Origin: an uncultured Thermoguttaceae bacterium
GTDB lineage: Bacteria > Planctomycetota > Planctomycetia > Pirellulales > Thermoguttaceae
Direction: 5' to 3'
Assembly: GCA_938084835.1 (NCBI GenBank)
Contig: CALKER010000006.1
Coordinates: 868,001-932,000, forward strand
Length of the DNA: 64,000 nt
Positions 1-9,352 of the stretch are shown piece by piece; position 1 is the first letter of the stretch, and every line of letters begins with the position of its first letter. A program made the translations under genes and the position numbers. The notes under the pieces are model-generated. The model was not told where the DNA came from, did no database searches, and worked only from the letters and a program-made list of their open reading frames with translations.

Positions 1-541
1 TCTTCCTAAGCCACAAGGTTATGAGGAGGTTTAAATGTGAACTGAGCGCCGCTTGGCCTCGACTGGACGCTGCTTAAGTCCGGTGAAATATTTCAGGGAT
101 AGACATTTCTAAGCCTTACTCTTTTGGATGAAAGGGCTAAACCCAAGTCACTCCGCAGAAGACCAGTACTCCGAGTTGCTCGCAAATTGTGGAGTTATAC
201 TATACCCCCATAAATGGTTATTACAGCTTGATAACAAAGGGTTTATTTGATTTCGCCGCCTTGATGTGCCCGGCGTTCATTTGAGAGGTCGTGACGAAGA
301 ATCTCACCCCAATGCCGCGACAGCGTGTTAATTTTCGAAACTTTGCATCTCTGAGCCTTGAATTTTTTAGGCCTTTATCTTTAAATGGGAACAATCCAGA
401 GCTCCTGACGTTGACCACTCTCCCAGCTTTCCGAGATTTTCGTCTGCCTCCGCCATTTTCCCAGGACGGTGTCAAGGTGGAGGCAGGTTCATTTTGTAGG
501 CCAACTTTTTTGCGAGGATCGGATGTTATTATTTGGTGCCC
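1..541. other. Intergenic region, no gene recognised
   Basis: Open frames on both strands here are short and give no recognisable protein. A strong Shine-Dalgarno-like gaggaggt at 24-31 is followed by an ATG that meets TGA at once, so it opens no frame. The rest is presumably the leader of the NRDE gene; I see no clear promoter. Confidence 0.4.
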
Positions 542-1318
542 ATGTGCATACTAGCCCTGTATTTCCAATCCACCAGCGATGCGCCGGTTCTGATCGCCCA
601 TAACCGGGAGGATCTTTACGACCGGTCCACAGCGCCCCCGCGGGTGCATTATGGCCGGCCTAAGGTCATTTGCCCGGTGAACCGAAAAGACGGGGGGACC
701 TGGATCGGAGTTAACCAGTACGGCCTGGTGGTAGCGGTGATCAACAGGGTTAAGCCCAGTCCGGAGCCCTCTCGGACGCCTTCGGTCTACACCTTGTGCC
801 GGGAGCTCTTGAATTGTAGCTCGGCGCAACACGCTCTAACTACTTGTTGTGAAAAGCTTCGAGCAGGGGATTACCCTCCGAGCCATTTCCTGTGTGTGGA
901 TCGACGCCAAGGAGCGCTAGTTCAGTACGGGGAAGATTTGGAAGTGGTTTTTCTTCACCCGGGCCTTCATCTGCTTACCGCTGGCAGCTTGAATGATCCG
1001 CGAGACCCGCGTCAGGATTTTGCCCGCCGGATGATGACTCTTCAGAGGCTGGACTCGGCGGTGGCGTTCTTGGCAGCAGCCAGTCGAGTTTTTTCCCGGA
1101 AGGCAGATCCAGAGGGCCGTCGAGGGTTGGTTATCACTGGGAATGAGTTTGGCACGGTGGCTTCGAGTCTACTGGCAATAACGCATCGACCATCGCATGC
1201 AGTGTTCCATTACGCTCCTGGGCCACCATCGGAAACCCCCTACGAAGACTATTCTGCCTTTTTGAGACAGGTTCTGTCTGCCGAGCGCAATGGCCGACCC
1301 GCTCAAAAGAGCGAATAG
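542..1318 (+). CDS. NRDE/TANGO2-family protein (Ntn-hydrolase fold)
   Basis: 258-residue protein of the NRDE (TANGO2/DUF833) family. An upstream TTG at 533 is in frame, but I chose the ATG at 542 because it makes residue 2 a cysteine (MCILAL). Family members begin Met-Cys, and Cys2 is thought to act as the N-terminal nucleophile of an Ntn-type fold once the Met is removed. The family signature appears as N-R-E-D at residues 21-24, and the conserved DGGTW-x-G stretch follows near residue 50. The human homologue TANGO2 is linked to Golgi and heme/lipid handling; the bacterial role is unsettled and no substrate can be named. It is a single gene with about 1 kb of apparent non-coding DNA after it. 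Family assignment is strong, function unknown. Confidence 0.88.
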   Translation: MCILALYFQSTSDAPVLIAHNREDLYDRSTAPPRVHYGRPKVICPVNRKDGGTWIGVNQYGLVVAVINRVKPSPEPSRTPSVYTLCRELLNCSSAQHALTTCCEKLRAGDYPPSHFLCVDRRQGALVQYGEDLEVVFLHPGLHLLTAGSLNDPRDPRQDFARRMMTLQRLDSAVAFLAAASRVFSRKADPEGRRGLVITGNEFGTVASSLLAITHRPSHAVFHYAPGPPSETPYEDYSAFLRQVLSAERNGRPAQKSE

Positions 1319-2295
1319 TGTCGGCTTATCCTGTAGGCTGCTAACCCCCCAATTTGTGGGCGAGTTGTCTTCATGGAGTTGCCCGTTCTCCGAAATTTAA
1401 AACTCTAAGGTGGACAGGGTGCGCAACGGCTGGGGGACGAAGGTTTTTACGGATTTTGGCGCGCATCCGGCACGGGTCACAGATGAGTCGTCCGGATAAT
1501 CTTCCGCGCGGAGAATTTGCAGGGTCAGATGGAGCCGGCTCTGCCAGACAATCGGCCACCACCCCGTAGGATCCTTGTGGCCGGGTGAATTGCGCCACTT
1601 CATGGCCGATATGGTTTGGAAAACTTGACGTATATTTTGGTGGGCTAGTTAGGCTGGGGATGTCGAAAGCTTATCGTGGTTCCAAGTGGACGGTCAGCTT
1701 TTTGGCCAAAGCGAATTAGCCGGTGGTCCGGTAGCCTTGGGAGTTTTGGCGGGGCGGGAGGCTAGGAAACAGACTTTCACCTCTCGAAAGGGAATTTCAC
1801 TCTCGCAGTTGGAAAATACAACTCTCGAAGTTGAAAAATGTATGAACTGGCATATGAGGTGTGTGATAGTAGCGGGACGCCATAGTTTCGCTCCCGAAAA
1901 ACCCGCCCCCCTTAACGCACTTGAGAGACCTTAGGCGCGCGTGAGCCCAGACAACGATGCTTTCCGGGAGGCTTTCATACAGGATTGGTAAATTGTGTGG
2001 CATTTTCACCCCTGCAGGAGGAGTGGCGCTTTCCGAAAAGCCCGAGGCAAAAAGGCAAGCGCCCTGCCGCGGCACGTAGTGGCTTAGAATATAGAACCAG
2101 CATTTTTCTAATGGGAGCAGCGCTTGATTCTTAGCGGGAGTCACCCCGTCCCGCAGAGTCAGCGAAAAAGTTCATGTGCGCAAAAGAAGTCTGCCGCCAC
2201 GTGTTTAGGGATTCATTCTTTCTTTCAGCGAGCTTAAACCTCTAGCAACAACTTTTTGTGACTCCTAAGGCCACGAGGCGAAGGAACAACCCCAA
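1319..2295. other. Long intergenic region before the UDP-xylose gene
   Basis: Almost 1 kb with no convincing gene. A minus-strand frame at 1797-2144 gives no recognisable domain and looks fortuitous. The one structured element is a three-copy imperfect repeat at 1779-1841 (listed separately). A GAAGGA-type ribosome site lies about 10 bases before the ATG at 2296. Confidence 0.4.
1779..1841. repeat. Three imperfect ~21-bp tandem units
   Basis: Three successive units share a ctctcg core followed by an agttg/aaggg and aaaat/aattt segment, starting near 1779, 1799 and 1820. The phase of about 21 bp equals two helical turns, as in protein-binding iterons. They lie about 460 bp before the UDP-glucuronate decarboxylase. 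A regulatory role is only a guess. Confidence 0.4.
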
Positions 2296-3270
2296 ATGGG
2301 TATGGTGAAGCGGATTCTCGTCACAGGCGGAGCGGGCTTCCTCGGTTCTCACTTATGCGAGCGGTTGGTAGAAATGGGCCACGATGTTATTTGTTTAGAC
2401 AATTTCTTTACGAGCCAAAAATCAAATGTGGCCCATCTACTGGGAAAGCCCAATTTCGAACTAATCCGGCATGATATCACGCTTCCCATTTATTTGGAGG
2501 TGGATGAGATTTACAATTTGGCCTGTCCGGCAGCCCCGGGGCACTATCAGTATAATCCAATTAAGACGATGAAAACCTCGGTGCTGGGAGCGATCAATGT
2601 ACTTGGTATGGCGAAGCGGTGTCGTGCGCGAGTGCTCCAGGCATCTACAAGTGAGGTCTATGGGGATCCGGAGATCCATCCCCAGCCGGAAACCTATCGC
2701 GGCGCGGTTAACCCGATCGGTCCGCGTGCTTGTTATGATGAAGGGAAGCGAGCGTCGGAAACGCTCTTTATGGATTATCACCGCATGAACGGTGTTGACA
2801 TTCGTATTGTACGGATTTTTAACACGTACGGCCCGCGTATGCATCCTTTCGATGGTCGGGTTATTTCCAATTTTATTCGCCAGGCGCTACGGGAAGAGCC
2901 GCTTACGGTTTACGGCGATGGGACGCAGACACGATCTTTCTGCTACAGGGATGATATCGTGGAAGGAATGATCCGCATGATGGAAAACGAAGAAGGTTTT
3001 ATCGGACCGGTGAATTTGGGCAACCCCGAGGAATACACGATACATGAGCTTGCTCAGCTGGTGTTGGAGCTCACCGGTTCGCGTTCCCCAATCGTGTTTA
3101 AACCGCGTCCCGCTGACGATCCCTCGCGGCGCTGCCCTGATATCAGCTTGGCTAGGCGAAAGCTAGGATGGGAGCCGACAACACCCTTACGCGAGGGCTT
3201 GACACGCACCATCGAATGGTTCCGCAGCGTGGACATTACTCAGTTTCGTCCTCCTACACCAAATTATTAG
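2296..3270 (+). CDS. UDP-glucuronate decarboxylase (UDP-xylose synthase)
   Basis: 324-residue short-chain dehydrogenase/reductase of the UXS type. It converts UDP-glucuronate to UDP-xylose with a tightly bound NAD+, through a 4-keto intermediate and decarboxylation. The Rossmann motif GGAGFLG lies at residues 11-17. The active-site segment [10 protein letters not shown] covers residues about 116-125, and the catalytic Tyr-x3-Lys is in CYDEGKR (Tyr147, Lys151); this YDEGKR form separates UXS from most UDP-glucose epimerases. Full length for the soluble bacterial form. An ATG at 2302 is a second possible start. It probably feeds xylose into the surface polysaccharide made by the cluster at 5.1-13.3 kb, although it lies on the other strand, separated by the Memo-AMMECR1 gene. 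Confidence 0.93.
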   Translation: MGMVKRILVTGGAGFLGSHLCERLVEMGHDVICLDNFFTSQKSNVAHLLGKPNFELIRHDITLPIYLEVDEIYNLACPAAPGHYQYNPIKTMKTSVLGAINVLGMAKRCRARVLQASTSEVYGDPEIHPQPETYRGAVNPIGPRACYDEGKRASETLFMDYHRMNGVDIRIVRIFNTYGPRMHPFDGRVISNFIRQALREEPLTVYGDGTQTRSFCYRDDIVEGMIRMMENEEGFIGPVNLGNPEEYTIHELAQLVLELTGSRSPIVFKPRPADDPSRRCPDISLARRKLGWEPTTPLREGLTRTIEWFRSVDITQFRPPTPNY

Positions 3271-3356
3271 AGCGTGACAGTGCAAGTAGCCGAAGGGCGC
3301 AAGCGGCTTGTGCCAGGAAAGAACAGGTTTAAACAGAAGCAAGTGAGGGACGAAGA

Positions 3357-4946
3357 GTGGCCGGCAAGATTCGTTCCCCAGCAGTAGCGGGGTTATTTTA
3401 CCCGGCCGAACGCGAGGAACTTTTGGCGACGGTGGACGGGTTGCTAGCCGAGGCGCGACATTTTGGCTTGAAGGACATCCGCGCTTTAATTGTCCCACAC
3501 GCAGGTTACAGCTATTCGGGAATAGTTGCCGCTGCGGCCTATGCTCAGATCCGTGGCTGCCTCTTTCGGCGAGTGATCATTCTCGGCCCTTCGCATCACG
3601 CTTACTTTCGGGGCGTAGCAGTGGTGATGGAGGGCGGATTTTCCACGCCTTTGGGGGTGGTAAACATAGACGATTCTGCGCCCGCGCTGGCCGCGTGTTC
3701 ACCGTTTTTTGGGGAAAAACCGGTTCCCGTGGAAGTTCCCGGTTGGGCATTACCAGGAAATTCGCCCGCCTTACCCCTTGGTCTGCCGCACACTTGGGAG
3801 CACGCCATCGAAGTCCAACTGCCGTTTCTCCAACGAGTTTTAACGGACTTTGGCATTGTCCCGGCTCTATTTGGCGATGTGCGACCGGAAGAAGCAGCGC
3901 AGGCTCTTTTGCCTTTTGTTGACGAGGCGACCTTAATCCTGGTGTCTTCTGATCTCAGCCACTATCGTCCGCATGAAGAGGCCGTAAACGAGGATCAAAA
4001 GACTTTGGCTGCAATTAGCAGTCTGGATTTATCCGCAGCGGAGCGAATCGATGCTTGCGGTCGATTGCCGATCGCTACAGTAATTCGCTTGGCCAAAACC
4101 TTGGGATGGTCTGCCCGTATCCTGGATTACAGAACAAGCGGCGATACCTCTGGGGACTATTCGGCGGTGGTGGGATATGCGGCTGTAGCCTTTTGGGGTC
4201 CCTGCAAGCCGGCCTTTGAAGGAAGCGCGACTGGGGCCTCAGTTGTCTTGTCAACAACCGCGGGTGGCATCCCTGATGAGCATGGTGATAAGGACCCCAA
4301 GGTAGCCGAATCACCGGCAGCCCTGGGTCAACCGCCGTCGGGATTTACACGAGAAGAACGCCGATTTCTTCTTCAGCTTGCCCGAGACGCCGTGCGAGCG
4401 GCCGTGCAGTTGGGACCGCTTCCCTCCCCCTCCTTGGAGGAGGTGCCGGAGAGGCTTCGCCGGCCCGCTGCGTGCTTCGTGACACTCAAGAGTGGTGGCC
4501 AACTGCGAGGGTGCATCGGCACGCTTTCTCCAAAGGAGCCTCTCTATCTCGCGGTGGTCCGGCGGGCTCAAAATGCTGCTGTGGCGGATCCCCGCTTCCC
4601 TCCTGTTAGAGAGGAAGAGCTCCCGAGGCTACACATTGAAATCAGTGTTCTGAGGGAGCCGCGGGCCGTGGTGGGCTCCACTCCTGCGGAAATTCTCACC
4701 CATATTGAGCCGGGCCGGCACGGCGTCGTTTTGCGGGTGGGGGCGCAGCATGCCACATTCTTGCCGCAGGTGTGGGAGCATTTTCCAGACAAACAGCAAT
4801 TTATGGAAAGGCTAGCCGTCAAAGCCGGGCTTCCTCCGCAGGCGTGGGCTTGGCCAGGTGCCGAAATTTCGGTGTACGAGGTCGAGGTCGTCACAGACGA
4901 TGAGGATTTTTCCGCGGAAAGCCAGCCGCGTCAGTGCTCGGAATGA
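3357..4946 (+). CDS. Memo-AMMECR1 fusion (AmmeMemoRadiSam proteins B and A)
   Basis: 529-residue protein starting at GTG. Residues 1-280 form a Memo domain: the opening SPAVAGLFYP, PHAGYSYSG (His48), GPSHH (His80/81), EHAIEVQLPFLQ, SSDLSHY, and a conserved Cys near 234. In human MEMO1 two His and a Cys bind metal, and the equivalents appear intact. After a variable linker (about 281-330), residues 335-520 are an AMMECR1 domain with its hallmark LRGCIGTL at 383-390. Many bacteria and archaea encode these two proteins next to a radical SAM enzyme (the AmmeMemoRadiSam system, biochemical role unknown); here they are fused and no radical SAM gene is in the window. It lies 86 bp after the UXS gene and may share its transcript. 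Both domains are clear; function cannot be given. Confidence 0.92.
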   Translation: MAGKIRSPAVAGLFYPAEREELLATVDGLLAEARHFGLKDIRALIVPHAGYSYSGIVAAAAYAQIRGCLFRRVIILGPSHHAYFRGVAVVMEGGFSTPLGVVNIDDSAPALAACSPFFGEKPVPVEVPGWALPGNSPALPLGLPHTWEHAIEVQLPFLQRVLTDFGIVPALFGDVRPEEAAQALLPFVDEATLILVSSDLSHYRPHEEAVNEDQKTLAAISSLDLSAAERIDACGRLPIATVIRLAKTLGWSARILDYRTSGDTSGDYSAVVGYAAVAFWGPCKPAFEGSATGASVVLSTTAGGIPDEHGDKDPKVAESPAALGQPPSGFTREERRFLLQLARDAVRAAVQLGPLPSPSLEEVPERLRRPAACFVTLKSGGQLRGCIGTLSPKEPLYLAVVRRAQNAAVADPRFPPVREEELPRLHIEISVLREPRAVVGSTPAEILTHIEPGRHGVVLRVGAQHATFLPQVWEHFPDKQQFMERLAVKAGLPPQAWAWPGAEISVYEVEVVTDDEDFSAESQPRQCSE

Positions 4947-4956
4947 TCCCTCCTTG

Positions 4957-5016
4957 TTTCTCAAAGCTCCCCGCCAAAGCTAATGAGGAAGTGAAGTCTT
5001 CCAGCTGTTTGAGAAA
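4957..5016. terminator. Long stem-loop between convergent genes
   Basis: The outer arms tttctcaaa (4957-4965) and tttgagaaa (5008-5016) are exact inverted repeats. They continue inward through agct arms and an inner ggaag/cttcc stem (4987-5002). The element lies between the convergent Memo-AMMECR1 and aminotransferase genes, so a bidirectional terminator is plausible. There is no long T tract directly after either side. Confidence 0.42.
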
Positions 5017-5116
5017 GCTACTCTCTGTCTTGTCACCGTGTCGTGGGTGACTTTGTGGCGGAAGAGAGCAGTTTCTCCGAGGCGACAAGATTTTCAAACT
5101 TGTACATCCCAAGGCA

Positions 5117-6340
5117 TTACGCGGCAGCTCGGAAGAGTTTTCGCTGCCACACGCGCCTGCGGAGCTGCTCGATGATATAAGTCTGCTCTTCATGTGTCAT
5201 GTCGGGAAACAATGGCAGGCTGACAACGCGTTCCCATTGTTGTGTGGCTTGAGGGAAATGCTCCGGCTGCCAACCTAAAGTATGGTGATAGTAAGGATGA
5301 AGGTGTAAGGGCCGCCAATGTACGGAACACCCGATCCCTACCGCGCGCAGGGCTGCTACCAGCTCATTTCGGCTTAGATCGACTTCAGGCAGGTTAAGGC
5401 GGATGATGAAAAGATGCCAGGCGTGGATGCGGTCCGCCGGTTGCGGTGGAAGCTCTATAGCACTTAAGTCACTAAGCTCTTCCCGGTAGCGATGGGCAAG
5501 CTGCTCACGGCGTTGACGCATCTCCTCGCAGCGCAATAGTTGATGAATCCCAATAGCAGCGGCGATGTCGGTCATATTGTACTTATACCCGGGTGCTAAG
5601 ATTCGGTAATCCCAGGGGTTGTTTGCGTGATAGCGATCCCACGCATCCAGCGAAAGGCCATGAAGCGACATCTGACGGATGTGAGCGGCGAGGTCCGGCT
5701 CGTCGGTGACTGCCATCCCGCCCTCGCCGGTGGTGATTGTTTTATTTGCATAGAATGAAAAGCAGGTTACCGCGGCGGTTTGCTGGCCGGCTTTAATCCA
5801 ACGTTTTGCCTCGTTACTCCAGTAGGCAGCCGGAAAGGCGTGCGCCGCATCCTCTACTACCCATATCCCATGCTGCCTTGCGAAGTTATTGACTTCGTCC
5901 ATATCTACCATTAAACCAGCGACATGGACGGGAATGACTCCGACAACGTCGCTGTGGCGATCGAGAGGCAGCTTACCCTGCCGTAATTGACGGATTTTCG
6001 CCTCCGCGTCGTTAAGATCAACGTTGAGGGTTTTAGGATCACAGTCCACTAGGAGCGGTTGCGCGTCAAGGTAGCGAACGACCTCCGCCGTCGCTGCAAA
6101 GGTATATGTAGGGACAAGCACGGTCTGCCCAGGGCGAAGCCCCAAGGCCTCCACCGCAAGATGAAGAGCTGCTGTACACGAGCTAAGAGCCACGGCGCAT
6201 CTGGCGCCCACCGCCTGGGCAAAGTTGGTCTCAAATTGACGAACTCGCGGACCAGTGGTCAGCCAACCTGAGCGCAGACACGCGATTACCTCATCGATCT
6301 CCGCCTGAGTGATCGACGGCCTGAAGAAGGGAACCTCCAT
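5117..6340 (-). CDS. DegT/DnrJ/EryC1/StrS-family sugar aminotransferase
   Basis: 407-residue PLP-dependent enzyme of fold type I. Members transfer an amino group, usually from glutamate, to a keto group of a nucleotide sugar, making amino sugars for surface glycans. The internal-aldimine lysine is Lys200 in FSFYANKTITTGEGG, and the cofactor-binding Asp164 is in VVEDAAHAF. The substrate-loop opening VPFFRPSITQAEIDEV is typical. I start at ATG 6340, which has a GAGGG site about 8 bases upstream, rather than the GTG at 6364. It is the most downstream gene of the minus-strand polysaccharide cluster. The sugar cannot be told from sequence; 4-keto or 3-keto-6-deoxy sugars are usual. Confidence 0.9.
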   Translation of the reverse strand: MEVPFFRPSITQAEIDEVIACLRSGWLTTGPRVRQFETNFAQAVGARCAVALSSCTAALHLAVEALGLRPGQTVLVPTYTFAATAEVVRYLDAQPLLVDCDPKTLNVDLNDAEAKIRQLRQGKLPLDRHSDVVGVIPVHVAGLMVDMDEVNNFARQHGIWVVEDAAHAFPAAYWSNEAKRWIKAGQQTAAVTCFSFYANKTITTGEGGMAVTDEPDLAAHIRQMSLHGLSLDAWDRYHANNPWDYRILAPGYKYNMTDIAAAIGIHQLLRCEEMRQRREQLAHRYREELSDLSAIELPPQPADRIHAWHLFIIRLNLPEVDLSRNELVAALRAVGIGCSVHWRPLHLHPYYHHTLGWQPEHFPQATQQWERVVSLPLFPDMTHEEQTYIIEQLRRRVWQRKLFRAAA

Positions 6341-6801
6341 GTTGAAGCCCTCATAAGGTCTCACCGTAGTGCAGCGACACAGCCGATGATTTTCTGTGGG
6401 CCCATCGGACTGAGCTACCGAAATTTGTCGACGATCGTCGCCCTACAGATTGCCACGCCCGAGAGAATGACTTCCGGGGGGTCGTGGACCTAGCTTTTAA
6501 ATGTTGGCATCGCCTGATGTTGGATTGGGATTCTTCTGGCGTTTCGAGCGATGTTCCACCTGCGTTCTGCTGCAAACAGTTAGGCTCTAAAGACCAAGAA
6601 GGTGAATCCTTTGGTTCTAGCCCCGGTTATGAACATTTCCTCAAGTATTTTTGATGTACTTCCCCATTTTCGAAAATGGAATACGGTGACGGGAGGCTTT
6701 CCTTCCCCCTATCTCGAACTTGGTTTTGGAATAGCCGAGGCCTCCACGAGTGGAGGCACCCCCCATTTTTTCGTGTGGCGAAATTTGGAAACTCGAGTAG
6801 G
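6341..6801. other. Intergenic region with a 16-bp palindrome
   Basis: No gene is supported in this 460-bp stretch inside the polysaccharide cluster. It contains a perfect 16-bp palindrome, ccattttcgaaaatgg, at 6664-6679, a possible site for a dimeric regulator or a small hairpin between the sugar-transferase and aminotransferase genes. Confidence 0.4.
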
Positions 6802-7698
6802 CTAAGGAGCTTTAGCATGTTGCTCCTCTGCGGGTGGCCGAACCGGGGGTTCATCCTTCGCGACATTGCTCAATTTATTTGAGCCACAGGCAGCTTTTTC
6901 GCCCCCAAAGCCGCGAAAAAGTATTCCCCAACTTTTAAAAATAATGCAGTAAAACGTGCGGCATAGGATCCACAAATCAAGGGATAGCGACATTTTGTCG
7001 ACATATTCCAAATCCTCCTTCAAGCGTTTCGGGAGAAGGATTTTCTCGTAATACTCTTGGGCATCAACCCCCTGGGGGATGAGATACTCTAGACCGGGGA
7101 AGTACTTCACCTGGACCGTGCCTGTTAACCCGGGACGCACGGAGAGGACACGGAGCTGCTCCGGTGAATAGCACCGGAGGACCACCGACAACTCCTCAGG
7201 TCGAGGGCCCACCCAGGACATCTCCCCTTTTAAGATGTTTACCAACTGGGGAAGCTCATCTATCCGGAGAAGGCGGAGGACCCGGCCCACGGGAGTCACC
7301 CGGACGTCCGTTGCCGAGGTGAACGGGCGACCCTCATGGCACACTGTCATGGTGCGGAATTTCAGTTGCCAGAACGGTCGACCTTTTAAGCCCGCCCGTA
7401 AACCACGATAAAATATCGGGCCAGGTGATGTGGTCCAAATCACCGCAGCCACCACGAGCATAACGGGAGCCAATAGAATTAGCCCCAAGCAAGCAAGAAT
7501 TATGTCCAGCAGCCGCTTGCCTGGGTAGTCTCGCTCAGGATATGGAAATGCCGGGAATGCGGGATTCATTCCATCGCAGGGTATCCTGATAGAATTGTGG
7601 ACCATTGGATCGTACCTAACGTGAAGGATCGTCCGATTTTCACCTTGTGGTCGAAGCAAGCTTGGCATTCGGTATTTGTACTGAAAATTTCGGCTCAT
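6802..7698 (-). CDS. Initiating bacterial sugar transferase (undecaprenyl-phosphate sugar-1-P transferase family)
   Basis: 298 residues, single-domain bacterial sugar transferase (WcaJ/PglC/RfbP catalytic domain). These membrane enzymes start glycan repeat assembly by moving a sugar-1-phosphate onto undecaprenyl phosphate at the inner face of the membrane. After about 55 N-terminal residues comes KRLLD and the hydrophobic re-entrant/TM helix (about 60-85), then SPGPIFYRGLRAG, WQLKFRTM, LRLLRIDELPQLVNILKGEM, SWVGPRPE and a RPGLTG segment. The family's catalytic Asp-Glu pair is present in RIDELPQ. The protein lacks the N-terminal CoA-binding/multi-TM part of larger WbaP-like enzymes. A later Met (residue 44) is an alternative start. 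The C-terminal 40 residues are unremarkable. Confidence 0.9.
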   Translation of the reverse strand: MSRNFQYKYRMPSLLRPQGENRTILHVRYDPMVHNSIRIPCDGMNPAFPAFPYPERDYPGKRLLDIILACLGLILLAPVMLVVAAVIWTTSPGPIFYRGLRAGLKGRPFWQLKFRTMTVCHEGRPFTSATDVRVTPVGRVLRLLRIDELPQLVNILKGEMSWVGPRPEELSVVLRCYSPEQLRVLSVRPGLTGTVQVKYFPGLEYLIPQGVDAQEYYEKILLPKRLKEDLEYVDKMSLSLDLWILCRTFYCIIFKSWGILFRGFGGEKAACGSNKLSNVAKDEPPVRPPAEEQHAKAP

Positions 7699-8077
7699 GA
7701 TGTCGAGTAGTTCTTAGTAAGTTGACAACGTCCTAACCCTTATGCTTAACTAACGCAGGATATCCCTGAGCTGGCCGGAGGTACCATCCTGCAACATTTT
7801 CTTCAGGTGGCAGAACCACGAATCGCTCTTTCGTCCCGAGCCGAACGGCTTGAACGCGATCAACATCCAACATCCTTGGTAATCTTGACTGAGGTCGCTA
7901 AGTTCGTCTTGCTGGCAGGGATCAGCTTTCCCGCTGAGAATAACCCGAAGAACCTTAGATCAGTTCTTAGTCCGGACATTAACGCACAACCGTCACATGT
8001 GGTAGAAGTTGAGGGTTCCTTATTTTTCCTGCGAATTCACAATGGCAAAATAGAGGCGTCATACGCGGGCGTAAGTT
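7699..8077. other. Intergenic region inside the polysaccharide cluster
   Basis: About 380 bp between the glycosyltransferase stop and the sugar-transferase start. A plus-strand frame (7807-8109) overlaps the glycosyltransferase end and has no recognisable domain, so it is not called. No clear promoter or terminator seen. Confidence 0.35.
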
Positions 8078-9352
8078 TTACGACCTTGAGCAGGGGCGTC
8101 GCCTCCTAAGATCATGTTGGTGAAGACAAGCTTCGTAAATGCCTAGCCAAACTTCCGCAATTCGATCAAGAGAGTATTTTGCACGAACATTTGCGGCAAG
8201 TTGGGTTCCTAGCTGTTGGCGAAGGCCCTCGTCGTGAAGGAGGGCAAGAATTGCCTCTGCCAGCATTGCCGGGTCTTGCGGCCGTACTAGTAACCCATTT
8301 TCGCCGTGGGTGATCACGTCTGTACATCCTGGCACTTGTGTGGTAACCACGGCCCGACCGCAGGCTCCTGCCTCAAGAAGCACTCGGGGAATTCCCTCGC
8401 CGTAGTAAGTGGGGAGCGCAAACACATCCGTCACAGAAAGAAGGGCGGGTACATCATCGCGAGCCCCAAGCCAGGAAACCTCTCGGTGATAGGCCTGGAT
8501 CTCCTCTGGGGAAAGAGTCCCCTTCCCGCCCGGTTCGATGCCTCCCACGAGGAAAAAATTGGCCGCGGGAATTTGTTGCCGTACAAGCTTGGCAGCCTGA
8601 AGGTACTCCATTACCCCTTTTTCTCGGAGGAGTCGGGCGATCATCATGACGACCGGGCCACCGCTTCGGCTCAGCATTCGCCGCAAGCTTTCTTGCTTCT
8701 CGCGGGCAGGGATTTGAGCCAAAAAACCAGTCAAATCGATCCCGGAGCCCGGCACGACGAGCGCGCGTTCTTGGGGTACTCCCCAGTGGCGAACGCCAAG
8801 ATCGCGGTCCGCCGAATTGTAGAAGGCGGTCAGATCCGCCATTTTCGAAGCACTGCGGTGCATTCGGGCCAGCAGGAAGGCCAGAGGACGCTTCGTCCAT
8901 GAATTGCCCACAAAGACGCGTCCACGACCTGTGATTGTTCGTATTGCTATCGGCACGCGGGCGCGCTTCGCCGCCCAAACGGCGTAAATACTTGGTTTCG
9001 TGTCGAAGGCATGGACGATGGCCGGCTGTATCTGCCGAAAGAGTCGAGTCAACTTGTGGAGAGTGCGTAGGTCCGCTAGGAAACTGGCACCGGGGGTTGC
9101 AGGGTAGCTAGCATATGGTACCTCTTGCTGGTGAAACGGCTCCGGGCTGGCCGTCCCAACGGCAATCACTTGCAGCCCTACTCGTATGAGCCGGCGGAGG
9201 AAGGGGATCCGCAAATGAAGGTCATCGCCGCCGATAACTGCAATTTTCGCAGGCAAAAAGCACGGCCTTCCTACCGGCCCAAATTGGATCACTCGCGTGG
9301 GGTAGGTAACAGATGATTCGTTCAGCTCAGAAAGCTCCGCAGAGGTTGCCAT
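8078..9352 (-). CDS. Glycosyltransferase family 4 protein
   Basis: 424-residue GT-B fold retaining glycosyltransferase. The N-terminal acceptor domain (about 33-195) begins with a beta strand PAKIAVIGG and includes IVHAFDTKPSIYA. The C-terminal nucleotide-sugar domain (about 225-400) has MMIARLLREKG, FFLVGG, and the GT4 signature GEGIPRVLLEAGACG with its E-x7-E arrangement, followed by GENGLLV. It resembles the GT4 enzymes of capsule/O-antigen loci related to WbpY/PelF-type proteins, but donor and acceptor cannot be predicted. It should act on the cytoplasmic side of the membrane on the lipid-linked sugar made by the neighbouring sugar transferase. The start is an ATG directly after a 20-bp duplicated sequence. 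Confidence 0.9.
   Translation of the reverse strand: MATSAELSELNESSVTYPTRVIQFGPVGRPCFLPAKIAVIGGDDLHLRIPFLRRLIRVGLQVIAVGTASPEPFHQQEVPYASYPATPGASFLADLRTLHKLTRLFRQIQPAIVHAFDTKPSIYAVWAAKRARVPIAIRTITGRGRVFVGNSWTKRPLAFLLARMHRSASKMADLTAFYNSADRDLGVRHWGVPQERALVVPGSGIDLTGFLAQIPAREKQESLRRMLSRSGGPVVMMIARLLREKGVMEYLQAAKLVRQQIPAANFFLVGGIEPGGKGTLSPEEIQAYHREVSWLGARDDVPALLSVTDVFALPTYYGEGIPRVLLEAGACGRAVVTTQVPGCTDVITHGENGLLVRPQDPAMLAEAILALLHDEGLRQQLGTQLAANVRAKYSLDRIAEVWLGIYEACLHQHDLRRRRPCSRS

Noticed and set aside
7807-8109. 100-codon plus-strand frame between the sugar transferase and GT4 genes
   Set aside because: Starts at GTG with no ribosome site, overlaps the GT4 3' end antisense and shows no domain.
8306-8902. 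198-codon plus-strand frame opposite the GT4 gene
   Set aside because: Antisense shadow of the glycosyltransferase with no features.
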